A stretch of 64,000 nucleotides of DNA from positions 248,001 to 312,000 of the forward strand of contig NZ_JAHHZF010000005.1 in assembly GCF_018729455.1 (NCBI RefSeq), written 5' to 3'. Below, one piece after another: positions 38,442-47,836 of the stretch (the stretch's first letter is position 1; every line of letters starts with the position of its first letter). The notes beneath the pieces were generated by a model. It ran no database searches, had not been told where the DNA came from, and saw only the letters and a list, made by a program, of their open reading frames with translations. A program made the translations under genes and the position numbers. This stretch comes from Prosthecodimorpha staleyi. Its GTDB lineage: Bacteria > Pseudomonadota > Alphaproteobacteria > Rhizobiales > Ancalomicrobiaceae.

Positions 38442-39923
38442 TCAGGCCTTGTGGATGTTGATGGCGTGGATCTCGGTGAATTCGGCGAGACCGGCTTCGG
38501 CATTCTCGGTGCCGATGCCGCTCTGCTTGATGCCGCCGAAGGGCATGTGGCGCCGGCCGAGCCGCGACTGGGCATTCTTGTTGATGAAGGTCATGCCCGC
38601 CTCCAGCCGCCGCGCGAGGGCGAGGCCGCGATCGAAATCCGTCGTCCAGATCGACGAGCCGAGGCCGTATTCGGTGCCGTTGGCGAGCGCGACGACTTCG
38701 TCCAGGCTGTCATAGGCGATCACCGGCAGGACCGGACCGAACTGCTCGCAGGTGACGACCTCGAAATCGGGACCCGGGCGGCGCACCAGGGTCGGGCGGA
38801 TGAAGTTGCCCTCCGCCCAGGTCGCCGGGTCGACCGGCTGGCCGAGTTCGACCAGATCGCCGCCGGCCGCGCGGGTCCTGGCGACCAGCCCGTTCAGGAA
38901 GGCCAACTGGCCGGGATTGTTGATCGGCCCGAAGGTCGTGCGCGGATCGAGCGGATGGCCGATGCGGACCTTGTCGAGATGCGCGGCGAGCCGATCGAAG
39001 AAGGCGTCGTAGATCGCCTCCGGCACGTAGAGGCGCTTGATCGCGAAGCAGAACTGGCCGGAGCGGTGAAAGGCGCCGGCCGCCAGCATCGGGATGCCCT
39101 TGTCGAGGTCGAAATCGTCGAGGACGATCGCCGCATCGTTGCCGCCGAGCTCGAACTGCACGTTCTTCAGCGTGTCGGCCGCGGTCCGCATGATCGCCCG
39201 CGCGGCGACGCCACCGCCCGTGAAGGAGATCAGCCGCACCTTCGGGTGGGCGGCCAGCGCGGCGCCGACCTCGGCCCCGCCATGGACGACGTTGATCACG
39301 CCCTTGGGGAACAGCGGCGCCAGTGCGGCCATCAGGAGCGCGATGCCGGCCGGGGCGGTCGGCGGGGTCTTGATGACCAGCGTGTCGCCGGCAACCAGCG
39401 CGGGCGCGAACTTGCGGATCAGGAGCACGATCGGCGCGTTCCAGGGCACGATAGCGGCAACCACCCCGATCGGCCGGCGCTCGATGCGCACGATCGATGT
39501 GGCGTCCTCGATCACGACCGGCTCCAGCGCGACCTGCGCGGCGGCGACATTGTCGCGCGAGGCGAAGGCGGCGCCGCGCAGTTCCAAGACGATCTCGGCC
39601 GGCAGCATACCGGTCTCGCGCACGACCACGCCGGCGAGCCCGTCGAGCCCTTTCTCGGCCTCGGCCTCGATCAGGTCGGCGGCCTTCAGCACCAGCGCGG
39701 CGCGCTCGGCGACCGGCACCCGCGACCAGCTCTTCAGCGCCGTCGCAGCGGCCGCGACGGCGCGGTCGACCAGGGCGGCATCGGCGGCAGCGACGCGCGC
39801 CACCAGGTCGGCGGTGCGGCCGGGATCGCGCACCTCGAAGCGGGTCTCCCCGCCGATCCAGGCGCCGTCGACGAAATTGTCGACGACGAGCGGCGCGCTG
39901 CCGGCCTTGACGATGTCCAGCAT
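38442..39923 (-). CDS. Aldehyde dehydrogenase family protein (second of tandem pair)
   Basis: This is a 493-residue NAD(P)-dependent aldehyde dehydrogenase. The PWNAP motif, the catalytic Glu in FELGGND and the catalytic Cys in FHRSGQFC are all present. It is clearly paralogous to the upstream gene (shared SGQFCFAxKRxY region and GGxKQSGIG end), so the pair arose by duplication. It lies 8 bp after that gene in one operon. It oxidises an aldehyde to an acid in the island's pathway; the substrate is unknown. Confidence 0.93.
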   Translation of the reverse strand: MLDIVKAGSAPLVVDNFVDGAWIGGETRFEVRDPGRTADLVARVAAADAALVDRAVAAAATALKSWSRVPVAERAALVLKAADLIEAEAEKGLDGLAGVVVRETGMLPAEIVLELRGAAFASRDNVAAAQVALEPVVIEDATSIVRIERRPIGVVAAIVPWNAPIVLLIRKFAPALVAGDTLVIKTPPTAPAGIALLMAALAPLFPKGVINVVHGGAEVGAALAAHPKVRLISFTGGGVAARAIMRTAADTLKNVQFELGGNDAAIVLDDFDLDKGIPMLAAGAFHRSGQFCFAIKRLYVPEAIYDAFFDRLAAHLDKVRIGHPLDPRTTFGPINNPGQLAFLNGLVARTRAAGGDLVELGQPVDPATWAEGNFIRPTLVRRPGPDFEVVTCEQFGPVLPVIAYDSLDEVVALANGTEYGLGSSIWTTDFDRGLALARRLEAGMTFINKNAQSRLGRRHMPFGGIKQSGIGTENAEAGLAEFTEIHAINIHKA

Positions 39924-39931
39924 GGCGAACC

Positions 39932-41383
39932 TCAGCGGTGATAGTTGATGGCGTGATAGTCGATATATTCGCGCAGGCCGATCGGCGAGCTTTCCCGTCC
40001 GATGCCGCTCTGCTTGACCCCGCCGAAGGGGATGTTCTTCTGGCCGAGCCGCGACGTGCCGGCATTGTTGACGAAGGTCATGCCGGTTTCGAGCTCGCGC
40101 GCGACCTCGACGGCGCGGTTGGTATCGCGCGTCCAGATCGACGAGCCGAGGCCGAGTTCGCCGGCATTGATGCTGTCGATGACGGCGTCGAGATCGTCGT
40201 AGCGCACGACCGGCAGCAGCGGCCCGAACTGCTCGACCTGGACCAGTTCAGCCTCTGGATCGATGTCGGAGACCAGCACCGGGCGCATGTAGTAGCCGTC
40301 GGCCTCGGACTTCGGCGAAACCCAGCTGCCGAGTTCCTCGACCGTCGCCCCGCTCGCCCGGGTGCGCGCCAGGAGCCCCTGCAGGGCGCGGTACTGGCCG
40401 GCATTGTTGATCGGCCCGAACGTCACACCCGCCTCGAGCGGATGGCCGACGCGGAACTTGTCGACCTCCGCGCGGATGCGGGCGACGACCTCGCCATAGA
40501 GCGAGGCCGGGGCATAGACGCGCTTGACCGCGAAGCAGAACTGGCCGGAGCGGCGGAAGGCGCCGCCGACGATGCGCGGGATGGCGAGATCGAGATCGGC
40601 ATCCTCCAGGATGATCGCCGGATCGTTGCCGCCGAGCTCGAACTGGACGCCCTTCAGCCCCTCGGCGGCATCCTTCATGATCGCGCGGGCGACCGTGCCG
40701 CCGCCCGTGAAGGAGACCTTGCCGACCAGCGGATGGGTGGCGAGTGCCCGGCCGACCTCGGCCCCGCCATGAACGACGTTGATCACGCCCGGCGGGAACA
40801 GCGCGGCCATCTTCTCCAGGAGCAACGAAAGGCCGATCGGCGCGGTCGGGGCCGGCTTGACCACGACCGTGTTGCCGCAGACCAGCGCCGGCGAGACCTT
40901 GCGCATGGCCAGGATGATCGGCGCGTTCCAGGGCACGATGGCGGCGATCACGCCGATCGGGCGCTTCTCGACGCCGACCCAGCTCTCTGCATCCTCGTAG
41001 GCTTCGGGCACCAGGAAGGCGGCGCCGGCCTCGGCATTGTCGCGCACGATGTTGGCCGCCATGCCGATCTCGGCGGTGTTGGTCGCGACCAGCATGCCGC
41101 TCTCGCGCGCCATGAGGCCGACCACGGCCGGGGCCTCGGCCTCCAGGAGGTCGGCGGCCCGGCGGAGCAGCGCCGCTCGGGTCTCGACCGGCATCTCGCG
41201 CCAGGACTTGAAGGCCTCGGCCGCGGTCCGGACGGCGAGATCGACCTCATACGCGCCGCCCCGGGCGACCAGGCCGACTACGTCGGCGAGGCGGCCGGGA
41301 TCGCGCACCTCGTCGCGCGCCGCGGAGGCGACCGGCGCGTTGCCGATCCAGTGGTCGACCCGGAGGGGGGATTCTGTGGTCAT
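39932..41383 (-). CDS. Aldehyde dehydrogenase family protein (first of tandem pair)
   Basis: This is a 483-residue aldehyde dehydrogenase with PWNAP, FELGGNDP (general-base Glu) and FRRSGQFC (nucleophile Cys). ATG 41383 follows an AAGGA ribosome site. It is the second gene of the operon, 38 bp after the aldo/keto reductase. Length and catalytic residues are normal. Confidence 0.93.
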   Translation of the reverse strand: MTTESPLRVDHWIGNAPVASAARDEVRDPGRLADVVGLVARGGAYEVDLAVRTAAEAFKSWREMPVETRAALLRRAADLLEAEAPAVVGLMARESGMLVATNTAEIGMAANIVRDNAEAGAAFLVPEAYEDAESWVGVEKRPIGVIAAIVPWNAPIILAMRKVSPALVCGNTVVVKPAPTAPIGLSLLLEKMAALFPPGVINVVHGGAEVGRALATHPLVGKVSFTGGGTVARAIMKDAAEGLKGVQFELGGNDPAIILEDADLDLAIPRIVGGAFRRSGQFCFAVKRVYAPASLYGEVVARIRAEVDKFRVGHPLEAGVTFGPINNAGQYRALQGLLARTRASGATVEELGSWVSPKSEADGYYMRPVLVSDIDPEAELVQVEQFGPLLPVVRYDDLDAVIDSINAGELGLGSSIWTRDTNRAVEVARELETGMTFVNNAGTSRLGQKNIPFGGVKQSGIGRESSPIGLREYIDYHAINYHR

Positions 41384-41421
41384 GCTCGGTCCTTTGCGGC
41401 CGGTGTCCGGCCGTCGTCCGG

Positions 41422-42387
41422 TCAATCGATGGTGCGTTCGATTTCGTAGTCGGGCCGCGGGGCCAGCGCGGCGATGCGCGCGCGCAGGTCGGGCGTCATG
41501 GCGAATTCGGCCGCGTCGAGATAGTTGCGCATCTCCGCGACCGTCTCCGCCCCGATGATCGGCGTCGTGACGGCCGGATGCGAGCCCGCCCAGGCGACCG
41601 CCAGCATGGCCGGATCGACGCCGATTTCGTCGGCGATCCGGCAGAATTCGGCCGCGATCTCGAAGTTGCGCCGCTCCTCGTAGCGCTTCAGGTAGCGCGG
41701 CTCGGCCAACCGGCCCTGTCGCGCACCGTCCGGATCGGCATTGGCGCGGGTCAGGAGGCCGCTCGCCAGCGGCGAGAAGATCATCACCGCCAGCCCCTTG
41801 GCCTGCGCCAGCGGGAAGAGTTCGTATTCGGCCTGGCGCTTGACCAGGTTGTACATCGGCTGGACGACGTCGAAAGCGACCAGCCCCTCGGCCGCCGAGA
41901 CCCCGAGCGCGTCGGCGATGCGCCAGGCCGACCAGTTCGACACGCCGGCATAAAGGATCTTGCCCTGGCGCCTGAGGTCCTCGAAGGCCCTGAGCGTCTC
42001 CTCGACGCGCGTGAACGGGTCGTAGTGATGGGCGAAATAGACATCGATCCGGTCCGTGCCGAGCCGGCGCAGGCTCGCCTCGACCTCGGCCATGATGTGC
42101 CGGCGCGACAGGCCCGAGCCGTTGGTGTCCTTGGACATCGGCCGGCAGACCTTGGAGGTGATGACGATGTCGTCCCGGTCGGCCTTCATGCAGGCGCCGA
42201 GCAGGCTCTCGGCCCGGCCGCCGCCCGCATAGGAATTGGCGCAATCGAAGAAGTTGATGCCGGCCTCGCGGCAGGCGCCGTAGAGGGCCTGCGCCGTCTC
42301 GGGCGTCGCGTAGGAGCCGAACGACATGGTGCCGAAGCACAGATTGGAGACGCGGGTCCCGGTCCGGCCGAGTTGCACATACTTCAC
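41422..42387 (-). CDS. Aldo/keto reductase
   Basis: This is a 321-residue TIM-barrel oxidoreductase of the type related to potassium-channel beta subunits. The catalytic tetrad is visible: Asp48 and Tyr53 in FFDCANSYAGG, Lys79 in ITSKV and His120 or His121 in YFAHHYDP. It reduces aldehydes or ketones with NADPH. It is the first gene of the AKR-ALDH-ALDH-SDR operon, 120 bp downstream of one of the five shared 22-bp dyads. Confidence 0.93.
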   Translation of the reverse strand: MKYVQLGRTGTRVSNLCFGTMSFGSYATPETAQALYGACREAGINFFDCANSYAGGGRAESLLGACMKADRDDIVITSKVCRPMSKDTNGSGLSRRHIMAEVEASLRRLGTDRIDVYFAHHYDPFTRVEETLRAFEDLRRQGKILYAGVSNWSAWRIADALGVSAAEGLVAFDVVQPMYNLVKRQAEYELFPLAQAKGLAVMIFSPLASGLLTRANADPDGARQGRLAEPRYLKRYEERRNFEIAAEFCRIADEIGVDPAMLAVAWAGSHPAVTTPIIGAETVAEMRNYLDAAEFAMTPDLRARIAALAPRPDYEIERTID

Positions 42388-42506
42388 GCCGACAGTCCTC
42401 CCGGTGCGGTCCGCCCGCCTGCCCGTTCCGGCCGATCCGCCGGCGGGCTTTTCCCGACGGTCGCCCGAAGGCGAGCCGACCGAGGTCTGATGTCACGGCC
42501 GCCTCA

Positions 42507-42528
42507 AAAAGTCAATTTTATAGCTTTT
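42507..42528. promoter_or_regulatory. Island dyad 1, upstream of the aldo/keto reductase operon
   Basis: AAAAGTCA-ATTTTA-TAGCTTTT (8-6-8) is one of five related A/T-rich dyads in the catabolic island. It lies between the GntR/UTRA regulator stop and the operon it is proposed to control. Confidence 0.6.
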
Positions 42529-42546
42529 ACCTTTTTGCAGATCGGC

Positions 42547-43293
42547 TCAGCGCAGCTTGAAGTCGATCCGGACCTTGTCGCCGCGATAGATGCCGTCGGC
42601 GAGCAGCACCAGTTCGCCCTCGGCGTCGACGGCGCAGCGTTCGATCTTGGCGACCGGATGGCTGAGCGGGATGTCGAGCAGGTCGGCGGTGATCAGGTCG
42701 GCGCTGCCGATGGTCAGCGTCTGGGTCGCGTCGGTGATGACGAGGCCGGGCACGTCGGCGACCAGGCGCAGGGCGGTCTTGGCCGAATAGGCCTCCTCCG
42801 GGATCAGCGGGCAGATGCGCTCGGCGACATAGACATCGGCGATCAGGAAGGCCTCGCCGTCGCGGGTGTGCCGGCGGCGCAGGTGGCGGTAGGCCTCGGC
42901 GGGGCGGCCGACCCGACGGCCGGCGGTCGGCAATTGCACGCCGCGCTCGTCGTGCAGAATCTCGATCTTCGCCTTGTCGCGGGCGATCAGCATGCCCTTC
43001 CAGTCGGTCTCGACCTGACACCACAGATCCTGCGACGGCCGCTCGCGCACGAAGGTGCCCTTGGCGCGGAAGCGCTCGATCAGGCCCTCGCTCTCCAGGA
43101 TGTCGAAGGCCTGGCGGATGGTCATGGTCGCGACGCCGCATTCGCGGGCGAGCGATTCCACGGTCGGCACCTGCATGCCGACCGCCCATTCGCCGGTCTC
43201 AATGCGCCGCCGGAACAGGGTCGCGAGCTGGATATAGCGGGACACCGCGCTCTTCTTGAGCGCCTCCGCCGTCGTCTGCCTTCCGCCCGCCAC
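42547..43293 (-). CDS. GntR family regulator, HutC/UTRA subfamily
   Basis: This is a 248-residue protein with an N-terminal winged helix-turn-helix (about 15-80: LFRRRIETGEWAVGMQVPTVESLA, then GVATMTIRQAFDILESEGLIER, read in pieces) and a C-terminal UTRA effector domain. GTG 43293 is the start: a GGAGG ribosome site is 6 bp upstream and the ATG-initiated extension is not protein-like. A dyad matching those of four other operons sits 35 bp upstream. It is the best candidate for the local regulator of the island, acting as a ligand-released repressor. The effector is unknown. Confidence 0.9.
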   Translation of the reverse strand: MAGGRQTTAEALKKSAVSRYIQLATLFRRRIETGEWAVGMQVPTVESLARECGVATMTIRQAFDILESEGLIERFRAKGTFVRERPSQDLWCQVETDWKGMLIARDKAKIEILHDERGVQLPTAGRRVGRPAEAYRHLRRRHTRDGEAFLIADVYVAERICPLIPEEAYSAKTALRLVADVPGLVITDATQTLTIGSADLITADLLDIPLSHPVAKIERCAVDAEGELVLLADGIYRGDKVRIDFKLR

Positions 43294-43327
43294 CTCTGGC
43301 CTCCTCCCGCCGACCCGCCCCCCGGGC

Positions 43328-43349
43328 TTATGTCGATGATATAGATTAT
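43328..43349. promoter_or_regulatory. Island dyad 2, upstream of the GntR/UTRA regulator
   Basis: TTATGTCG-ATGATA-TAGATTAT (8-6-8) is the weakest of the five dyads but keeps the ATnATA-TAG centre. It is placed 35 bp before the regulator start, as expected for autoregulation. Confidence 0.45.
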
Positions 43350-43391
43350 GGGTGAATGACGTCTGCCACCATCCCGTGCCGGATCGACCTC

Positions 43392-44048
43392 TCAGCCGGC
43401 CGGCAGTGCCGGCAGCGGCGTCAGCCGTCCGGGCTCCTCGACCCGGCCTGCGACCAGTTCGACGCCGAGACCCGCCGGCAGCGGAATCCGGTGCACGTTC
43501 AGCGTCAGCGCCACCATGCAGTAGTAGCCGACCAGCGCGGTCAGTTCGACCACCCCGCCCTCGCCCCAGCGCGCCAGCACCGCCTGATACGCCGCTTCGC
43601 CGACATCGCCGCCGGTCAGCATGTCGCGGACGAAATCGTAGACCTCCCGATCGGCCGGATCGGCGAATGCGGGCGCCGCGCCGTCGCGGATGGCCTCGAT
43701 CGTCGCGACCTCCAGCCCGGCCGCCTCGGCGGCCCTGCGATGGACGCCCCATTCGAGTTCGCTGTTCCAGACCCGCGCGGTCATCAGCACGGCCAGTTCG
43801 CTGAGCCGGGTCGGCAGCCGGGTGCGGTAGCGCAGCGTCTCGCCCAACTGGCTCCAGCGCTCGGCCAGTTCGGGATTGTGCAAGGCCGCGCGCAGGGGCC
43901 CGACCAGCTCGCCGCGCCGGCCGTTGATGATCGCATCGCGCACGCGCTTCTGCTCGGCGCTCATGCCGTCGGCATCGGGCAGCGAGATGCGCGCGCCGGT
44001 GCGTGGTGCCGCGATGGGCGTGCGGCCGGCCGACGGCGTCGCGGTCAT
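43392..44048 (-). CDS. Carboxymuconolactone decarboxylase (CMD) family protein
   Basis: This is a 218-residue protein with the CMD/AhpD-like helical fold (LSELAVLMTARVWNSELEW, then EWGVHRRAAEAAGL, and VVELTALVGYYCMV). It lacks the CxxC redox motif of AhpD, so peroxidase activity is unlikely. Members include decarboxylases of aromatic ring-cleavage pathways, but many are uncharacterised. It is the last gene of the enoyl-CoA hydratase operon and overlaps the CoA-transferase gene by 4 bp. Confidence 0.85.
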   Translation of the reverse strand: MTATPSAGRTPIAAPRTGARISLPDADGMSAEQKRVRDAIINGRRGELVGPLRAALHNPELAERWSQLGETLRYRTRLPTRLSELAVLMTARVWNSELEWGVHRRAAEAAGLEVATIEAIRDGAAPAFADPADREVYDFVRDMLTGGDVGEAAYQAVLARWGEGGVVELTALVGYYCMVALTLNVHRIPLPAGLGVELVAGRVEEPGRLTPLPALPAG

Positions 44049-45241
44049 CGGGCCACCTCGCCGGCGAGGCCGAGTTCGGCCAGGATCTCGGCGGTGTGCT
44101 CACCGAGAAGCGGCGGCGCGCGCTCGAAGGCGAGCGGCGCGTTGGCGAAGCGCATCGGGCTGACCACCTGCTTGACGGTGCCGGCGAGCGGGTGCGGCAG
44201 CTCGCGCAGCATCTCGCGATGCTGGATCTGGGCCTCCTCGAACACCCTCGGCACGGTGTTGATCGGCCCGCACGGCACCTGGGCGGCGCCGAGTGCGGCG
44301 AGCCAGTGGTCGAGCGGCTGGGTCAGGAAGCGTTCGCAAATCAGCGGATGCAGGATTTCGAGATGGGTCACGCGCGCCGCGTTGGTGGCGAAGCGCGCGT
44401 CGCCCGCCCATTCGGGGCAGCCGAGCACCTCGGCGAAACGGCGGAACTGCTCGTCATTGCCGACCGCCAGCACCAGATGACCGTCGGCGACCGCAAACAC
44501 GTCCTGCGGCTGGATGTTCGGATGCCGGTTGCCGCGCCGGATCGGCGCCTTGCCGGAGACCAGATAGTTCATCGCCTGGTTGGCCAGCATGGCGACAGAG
44601 ACATCCAGCATGGCGATGTCGACGAAATCGCCCTCCCCGGTCTCCGCCCGCCGCGCCAGGGCGGCCAGCACCGCGACGGTCGCGTACATGCCGGTCATGA
44701 TGTCGACGATCGGCACGCCGACCTTCTGCGGCCCGCCGCCGGGAAGATCGTCCCGCTCGCCGGTGACGCTCATCAGGCCGCCCATGGCCTGGATCATGAA
44801 GTCGTAGGCGACCTCGCTCTTGCGCGGGCCGGTCGTGCCGAAGCCGGTGATCGAGCAATAGATCAGGCGCGGGTTGACGGCCTTCAGGTCGTCGTAGCCG
44901 AGCCCGTAGCGGGCGAGCGTGCCGACCTTGAAATTCTCCAAGACGATGTCGGCCGTTCGCGCGAGCGCGACCACGACATCGCGGCCTTCCGGCGTCGCGA
45001 TGTCGACCTCGACCGAGCGCTTGCCGCGGTTGACCGAGAGATAGTAGCCGGATTCCTGCGTGCGGCTGCCGTCGGCGGCGGCCAGATAGGGCGGCCCCCA
45101 GCGACGCGTGTCGTCGCCCTCCCCGAGCCGTTCGACCTTGATCACGTCGGCGCCGAGATCGGCGAGAATCTGGCCCGACCAGGGGCCGGCCATGATGCGG
45201 CTGAGATCCAGCACGCGGATATGCGAGAGCGGTCCGGCCAA
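44045..45241 (-). CDS. CaiB/BaiF family (class III) CoA-transferase
   Basis: This is a 398-residue class III CoA-transferase. Typical segments are LDLSRIMAGPWSGQILADLGADVIKVE (in pieces), SVNRGKRSVEVD, the conserved VDIMTGMYA with the probable catalytic Asp, and GNRHPNIQPQDVF. It transfers CoA from a donor thioester such as succinyl-CoA to a carboxylic acid, activating the island's substrate for further degradation. It lies in one operon with enoyl-CoA hydratase, two hydrolase-type genes and a CMD protein. The acid is unknown. Confidence 0.93.
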   Translation of the reverse strand: MAGPLSHIRVLDLSRIMAGPWSGQILADLGADVIKVERLGEGDDTRRWGPPYLAAADGSRTQESGYYLSVNRGKRSVEVDIATPEGRDVVVALARTADIVLENFKVGTLARYGLGYDDLKAVNPRLIYCSITGFGTTGPRKSEVAYDFMIQAMGGLMSVTGERDDLPGGGPQKVGVPIVDIMTGMYATVAVLAALARRAETGEGDFVDIAMLDVSVAMLANQAMNYLVSGKAPIRRGNRHPNIQPQDVFAVADGHLVLAVGNDEQFRRFAEVLGCPEWAGDARFATNAARVTHLEILHPLICERFLTQPLDHWLAALGAAQVPCGPINTVPRVFEEAQIQHREMLRELPHPLAGTVKQVVSPMRFANAPLAFERAPPLLGEHTAEILAELGLAGEVAR

Positions 45242-45244
45242 GCC

Positions 45245-45910
45245 TCAGCCTCCCCCAAACACGAGGTCCATGACGGGTCCTTCGTCGGACCCGATGTCGT
45301 CCTGAACGGCCGTCGCCACGAGCGAGGGCCGCGTTGCCTGCGTCTCGGCCCAGGCCGCGAGGTGCGGATGGGCCGGCCGCCAGCCGCTGGCGCGGTAGCG
45401 GAAATCGAGTTGGCCGAGCGCGCACAGGATGGCGATCTGGCCGAGCCCGAAGGGTGCGGCCGCAAGCGCCGCCGCTTGCCCTTCGAGCGCCGCAAGCGTC
45501 GCCACCACCTTGGCGCGATAGCTCGCCATGGTGCCGGGATCGCCGCCGGAGACGCCCATGCGCTCGATTCGCCAGAGCAGCAGGTTGTCGGTCAGGCCGT
45601 CGCCGAGCGCCTGCCAGCGCAATTGCGTCAGCCGCGCCTCGCCGGACGCCGGCAATATCTTTTCGCCGTCCGGCACCAGCGCGATCAGCGCCTCGGCGAT
45701 GACGCGCGAATCGTAGAGCGGCGGCAGGCTGTCGCGCAGCAGCACGGGGATCTTGCCGAGCGGGTTCTCCGCCGCGATGACCGGATTGGGCGCGCCGCGC
45801 GGCACCGCGACGGCGCGCACGCATTCGATTCGGTCCTGAAGACCGAGTTCATGCACCAGGATCATCACCTTGCGCACGAACGGCGAGCGCGGCGACCAGA
45901 GCAGCCTCAT
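45245..45910 (-). CDS. Glutathione S-transferase family protein
   Basis: This is a 221-residue two-domain GST. The thioredoxin-like N-terminal half contains MRLLWSPRSPFVRKV and the glutathione-binding IPVLLRDSLPPLYDSRVIAE segment; the C-terminal half is helical. It starts overlapping the upstream alpha/beta hydrolase gene by 4 bp and ends 3 bp before the CoA-transferase. It may conjugate glutathione to, or isomerise, a pathway intermediate. Confidence 0.88.
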   Translation of the reverse strand: MRLLWSPRSPFVRKVMILVHELGLQDRIECVRAVAVPRGAPNPVIAAENPLGKIPVLLRDSLPPLYDSRVIAEALIALVPDGEKILPASGEARLTQLRWQALGDGLTDNLLLWRIERMGVSGGDPGTMASYRAKVVATLAALEGQAAALAAAPFGLGQIAILCALGQLDFRYRASGWRPAHPHLAAWAETQATRPSLVATAVQDDIGSDEGPVMDLVFGGG

Positions 45911-46728
45911 CGCCGGCCCTCCCCGCCCATCAGACGGCCAGGTGCGCCACCGTCGCGCTCCCAGGCGTCGAGCGCATCCGCGATCGCGGCCAGGAAGGCC
46001 TCCGGCCGCTCGAACACCGGAACATGACCGGCATCGGGGATCGCGGCGAACCGGGCCTGCGGGATCGCGGCCGCCATGGTCCGCATGGTGTCCGGCATGG
46101 CGCCGTCCTCGGCGCCGGCGACCAGAAGGGTCGGCACGGCGATCCGGCCGAGCACCGCACTCTCGTCGTAGCGCTGCAGCGCGGAGGCGGCGGCGACGAA
46201 GCCCTCGAGCGGGGTCGCCCCCACCATGGCACGCAGCCGTTCGGCCATCGGCGTGCCGAGCCGTTCGGGCCTCAGCCAGCGCCGCACCGTCGCCTCGGCG
46301 AGCCCGGCCATGCCCTCGGCGCGAGCGAGCGCGATCCGTTCCTGCCAGAAGGTCTGGCCGGTCGGTGCGCTCTTCGCCTGGCCATCGACCAGGATCAGGC
46401 CACCGAAGCGGCCGGGCGCGCGCGCCAGGGCGGCAAGCCCGGTAGGCACGCCCATGGAGAGGCCGACATAGAGGCAGCGGTCGATATCGGCCGCATCGAG
46501 GACTTCGATCAGATCGGCACCGAGTTCGGCCATGGCGAGCGGATGCGACGGCACCGGCGACCGGCCATGGCCGCGCTGGTCATAGCGCAGGAGGTTGAAG
46601 CGGCGGCCGAGCGGGCGGGCGACCTCGTCCCAGAGCGACAGATCGGTCAGCAGCGAGTTGCCGAACACGATCCAGGGCGCGCCGTCGCCGGCCCGCTCGA
46701 TCTCCAGATGGAGGCCCATGGCTTTCAT
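45907..46728 (-). CDS. Alpha/beta hydrolase, 3-oxoadipate enol-lactonase-like
   Basis: This is a 273-residue alpha/beta hydrolase with the nucleophile elbow GLSMG (Ser), catalytic Asp in GAEDGAMP and His in DAGHVPVFE. The N-terminal IVFGNSLLTDLSLWDEVARPL stretch (in pieces) and FNLLRYDQRGHGRS resemble PcaD enol-lactonases. It hydrolyses an ester, lactone or related bond in the pathway; the precise reaction is inferred. It lies 2 bp after enoyl-CoA hydratase. Confidence 0.87.
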   Translation of the reverse strand: MKAMGLHLEIERAGDGAPWIVFGNSLLTDLSLWDEVARPLGRRFNLLRYDQRGHGRSPVPSHPLAMAELGADLIEVLDAADIDRCLYVGLSMGVPTGLAALARAPGRFGGLILVDGQAKSAPTGQTFWQERIALARAEGMAGLAEATVRRWLRPERLGTPMAERLRAMVGATPLEGFVAAASALQRYDESAVLGRIAVPTLLVAGAEDGAMPDTMRTMAAAIPQARFAAIPDAGHVPVFERPEAFLAAIADALDAWERDGGAPGRLMGGEGRR

Positions 46729-46730
46729 GG

Positions 46731-47492
46731 TCAGCGGCCGACGAAGACGGGCGGGCGCTTCTCGACGACCGCCCGGGTCGCCTCGCGGGCGTCCTCGGTG
46801 GTCATCAGGCGGGTCGAGAAGGACTGCTCCAGCTCGTAGCCGTCCTCGGTCTGCATGAACTCGACGCGGTTCAGCGCCTCCTTGGCCATGCGCAGGCCGA
46901 TCGGCGCCTTGGCGGCGATGACGGCGGCCATGGCCTGCGCGGTCGGCGCCAGTTCGGCGAAGGGCACTACCTCCTGCACGAAGCCGACGCGCCAGGCCTC
47001 GCGGGCGTCGATCGGCTGGCCGGTGAAATACATCCGGCGCAGCAGGCCCTGCGGCAGGTGGCGGGTCATATGGGCGGCCCCGCCGCAGCGGCCGACATTG
47101 ATCTCCGGCATGCCGAAGCGGGCATGCTCGGCCGCGATGCGGATATCGGCCACCGAGGCGTAGACGCAGCCCGCCCCGAAGGCCGGGCCATTGACGGCGG
47201 CGATGACCGGCACCGGCGCATGACGCACCGCCGCGAAGGACCGGCGCACGATCGCCGCCCGCTTCGGGTCGTCCTGGATGGTGGCGGCCAGGAATTCGTT
47301 GAGGTCGAGGCCGGCGCAGAAGGCCTTCTCGCCCGCCCCGGTGAACACGATCACGTTCACGTCGTCCCAGGCCTTGGCGGCCTCGAAGGTCTCGGCGATC
47401 TCGCCATAGAGCGCCAGCGTCAGCGCATTGACCGGCGGGCGGTCGATGGTCACCGTCGCGATGGCGTTCTGCTTCTCGATCTTCAACGTCAT
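46731..47492 (-). CDS. Enoyl-CoA hydratase/isomerase family protein
   Basis: This is a 253-residue crotonase-fold protein. The oxyanion-hole segments are AFCAGLDLNEF and AVNGPAFGAGC, and the active-site region has the usual AARFGMPEINVGRCGGA form with Glu. It hydrates or isomerises an acyl-CoA formed by the CoA-transferase. It is the first gene of the five-gene ECH operon, downstream of one of the 22-bp dyads. Confidence 0.92.
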   Translation of the reverse strand: MTLKIEKQNAIATVTIDRPPVNALTLALYGEIAETFEAAKAWDDVNVIVFTGAGEKAFCAGLDLNEFLAATIQDDPKRAAIVRRSFAAVRHAPVPVIAAVNGPAFGAGCVYASVADIRIAAEHARFGMPEINVGRCGGAAHMTRHLPQGLLRRMYFTGQPIDAREAWRVGFVQEVVPFAELAPTAQAMAAVIAAKAPIGLRMAKEALNRVEFMQTEDGYELEQSFSTRLMTTEDAREATRAVVEKRPPVFVGR

Positions 47493-47836
47493 GCCGTTCC
47501 TCCCGCCCGAGTCCGGCCCATCCGATTCGCGACCGCCGAAGCGACGACGACCCGCCCGGCGCGGACCCGGGGTCCGTCCGTACCGCGTCCTCGCCGAGCC
47601 GATCCCGGAACCGGTGTGCCCGCCGCCCCGTCCCGCGCAGGGAACGCCTGGATCGAAATCCGGAGCGGCTTGTTAAATGATAAAGCTAGTTTTATGTATT
47701 TTCTCGATCCCGGGCTTGTCAATCGCCGCCCGGCCCGGGCAGGTCCGGCCGGGACGGTTCGCCCGTTCGCGATCACCCGCCCGCCGCGCCGCCTCCCAGC
47801 CCTGATCGGCGCCCGCCACCCAGAGGAACCCGCCCC
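47493..47836. other. Divergent promoter region of the enoyl-CoA hydratase operon and an alpha/beta hydrolase
   Basis: This is a 344-bp non-coding stretch between two divergent genes. It contains a local A/T-rich island around 47670-47705 holding dyad 3, flanked by GC-rich sequence in which I see nothing else. Confidence 0.6.
47681..47702. promoter_or_regulatory. Island dyad 3, between divergent hydratase and hydrolase genes
   Basis: TAAAGCTA-GTTTTA-TGTATTTT (8-6-8) is related to the other island dyads. Its position allows control of both the leftward hydratase operon and the rightward alpha/beta hydrolase. Confidence 0.5.
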
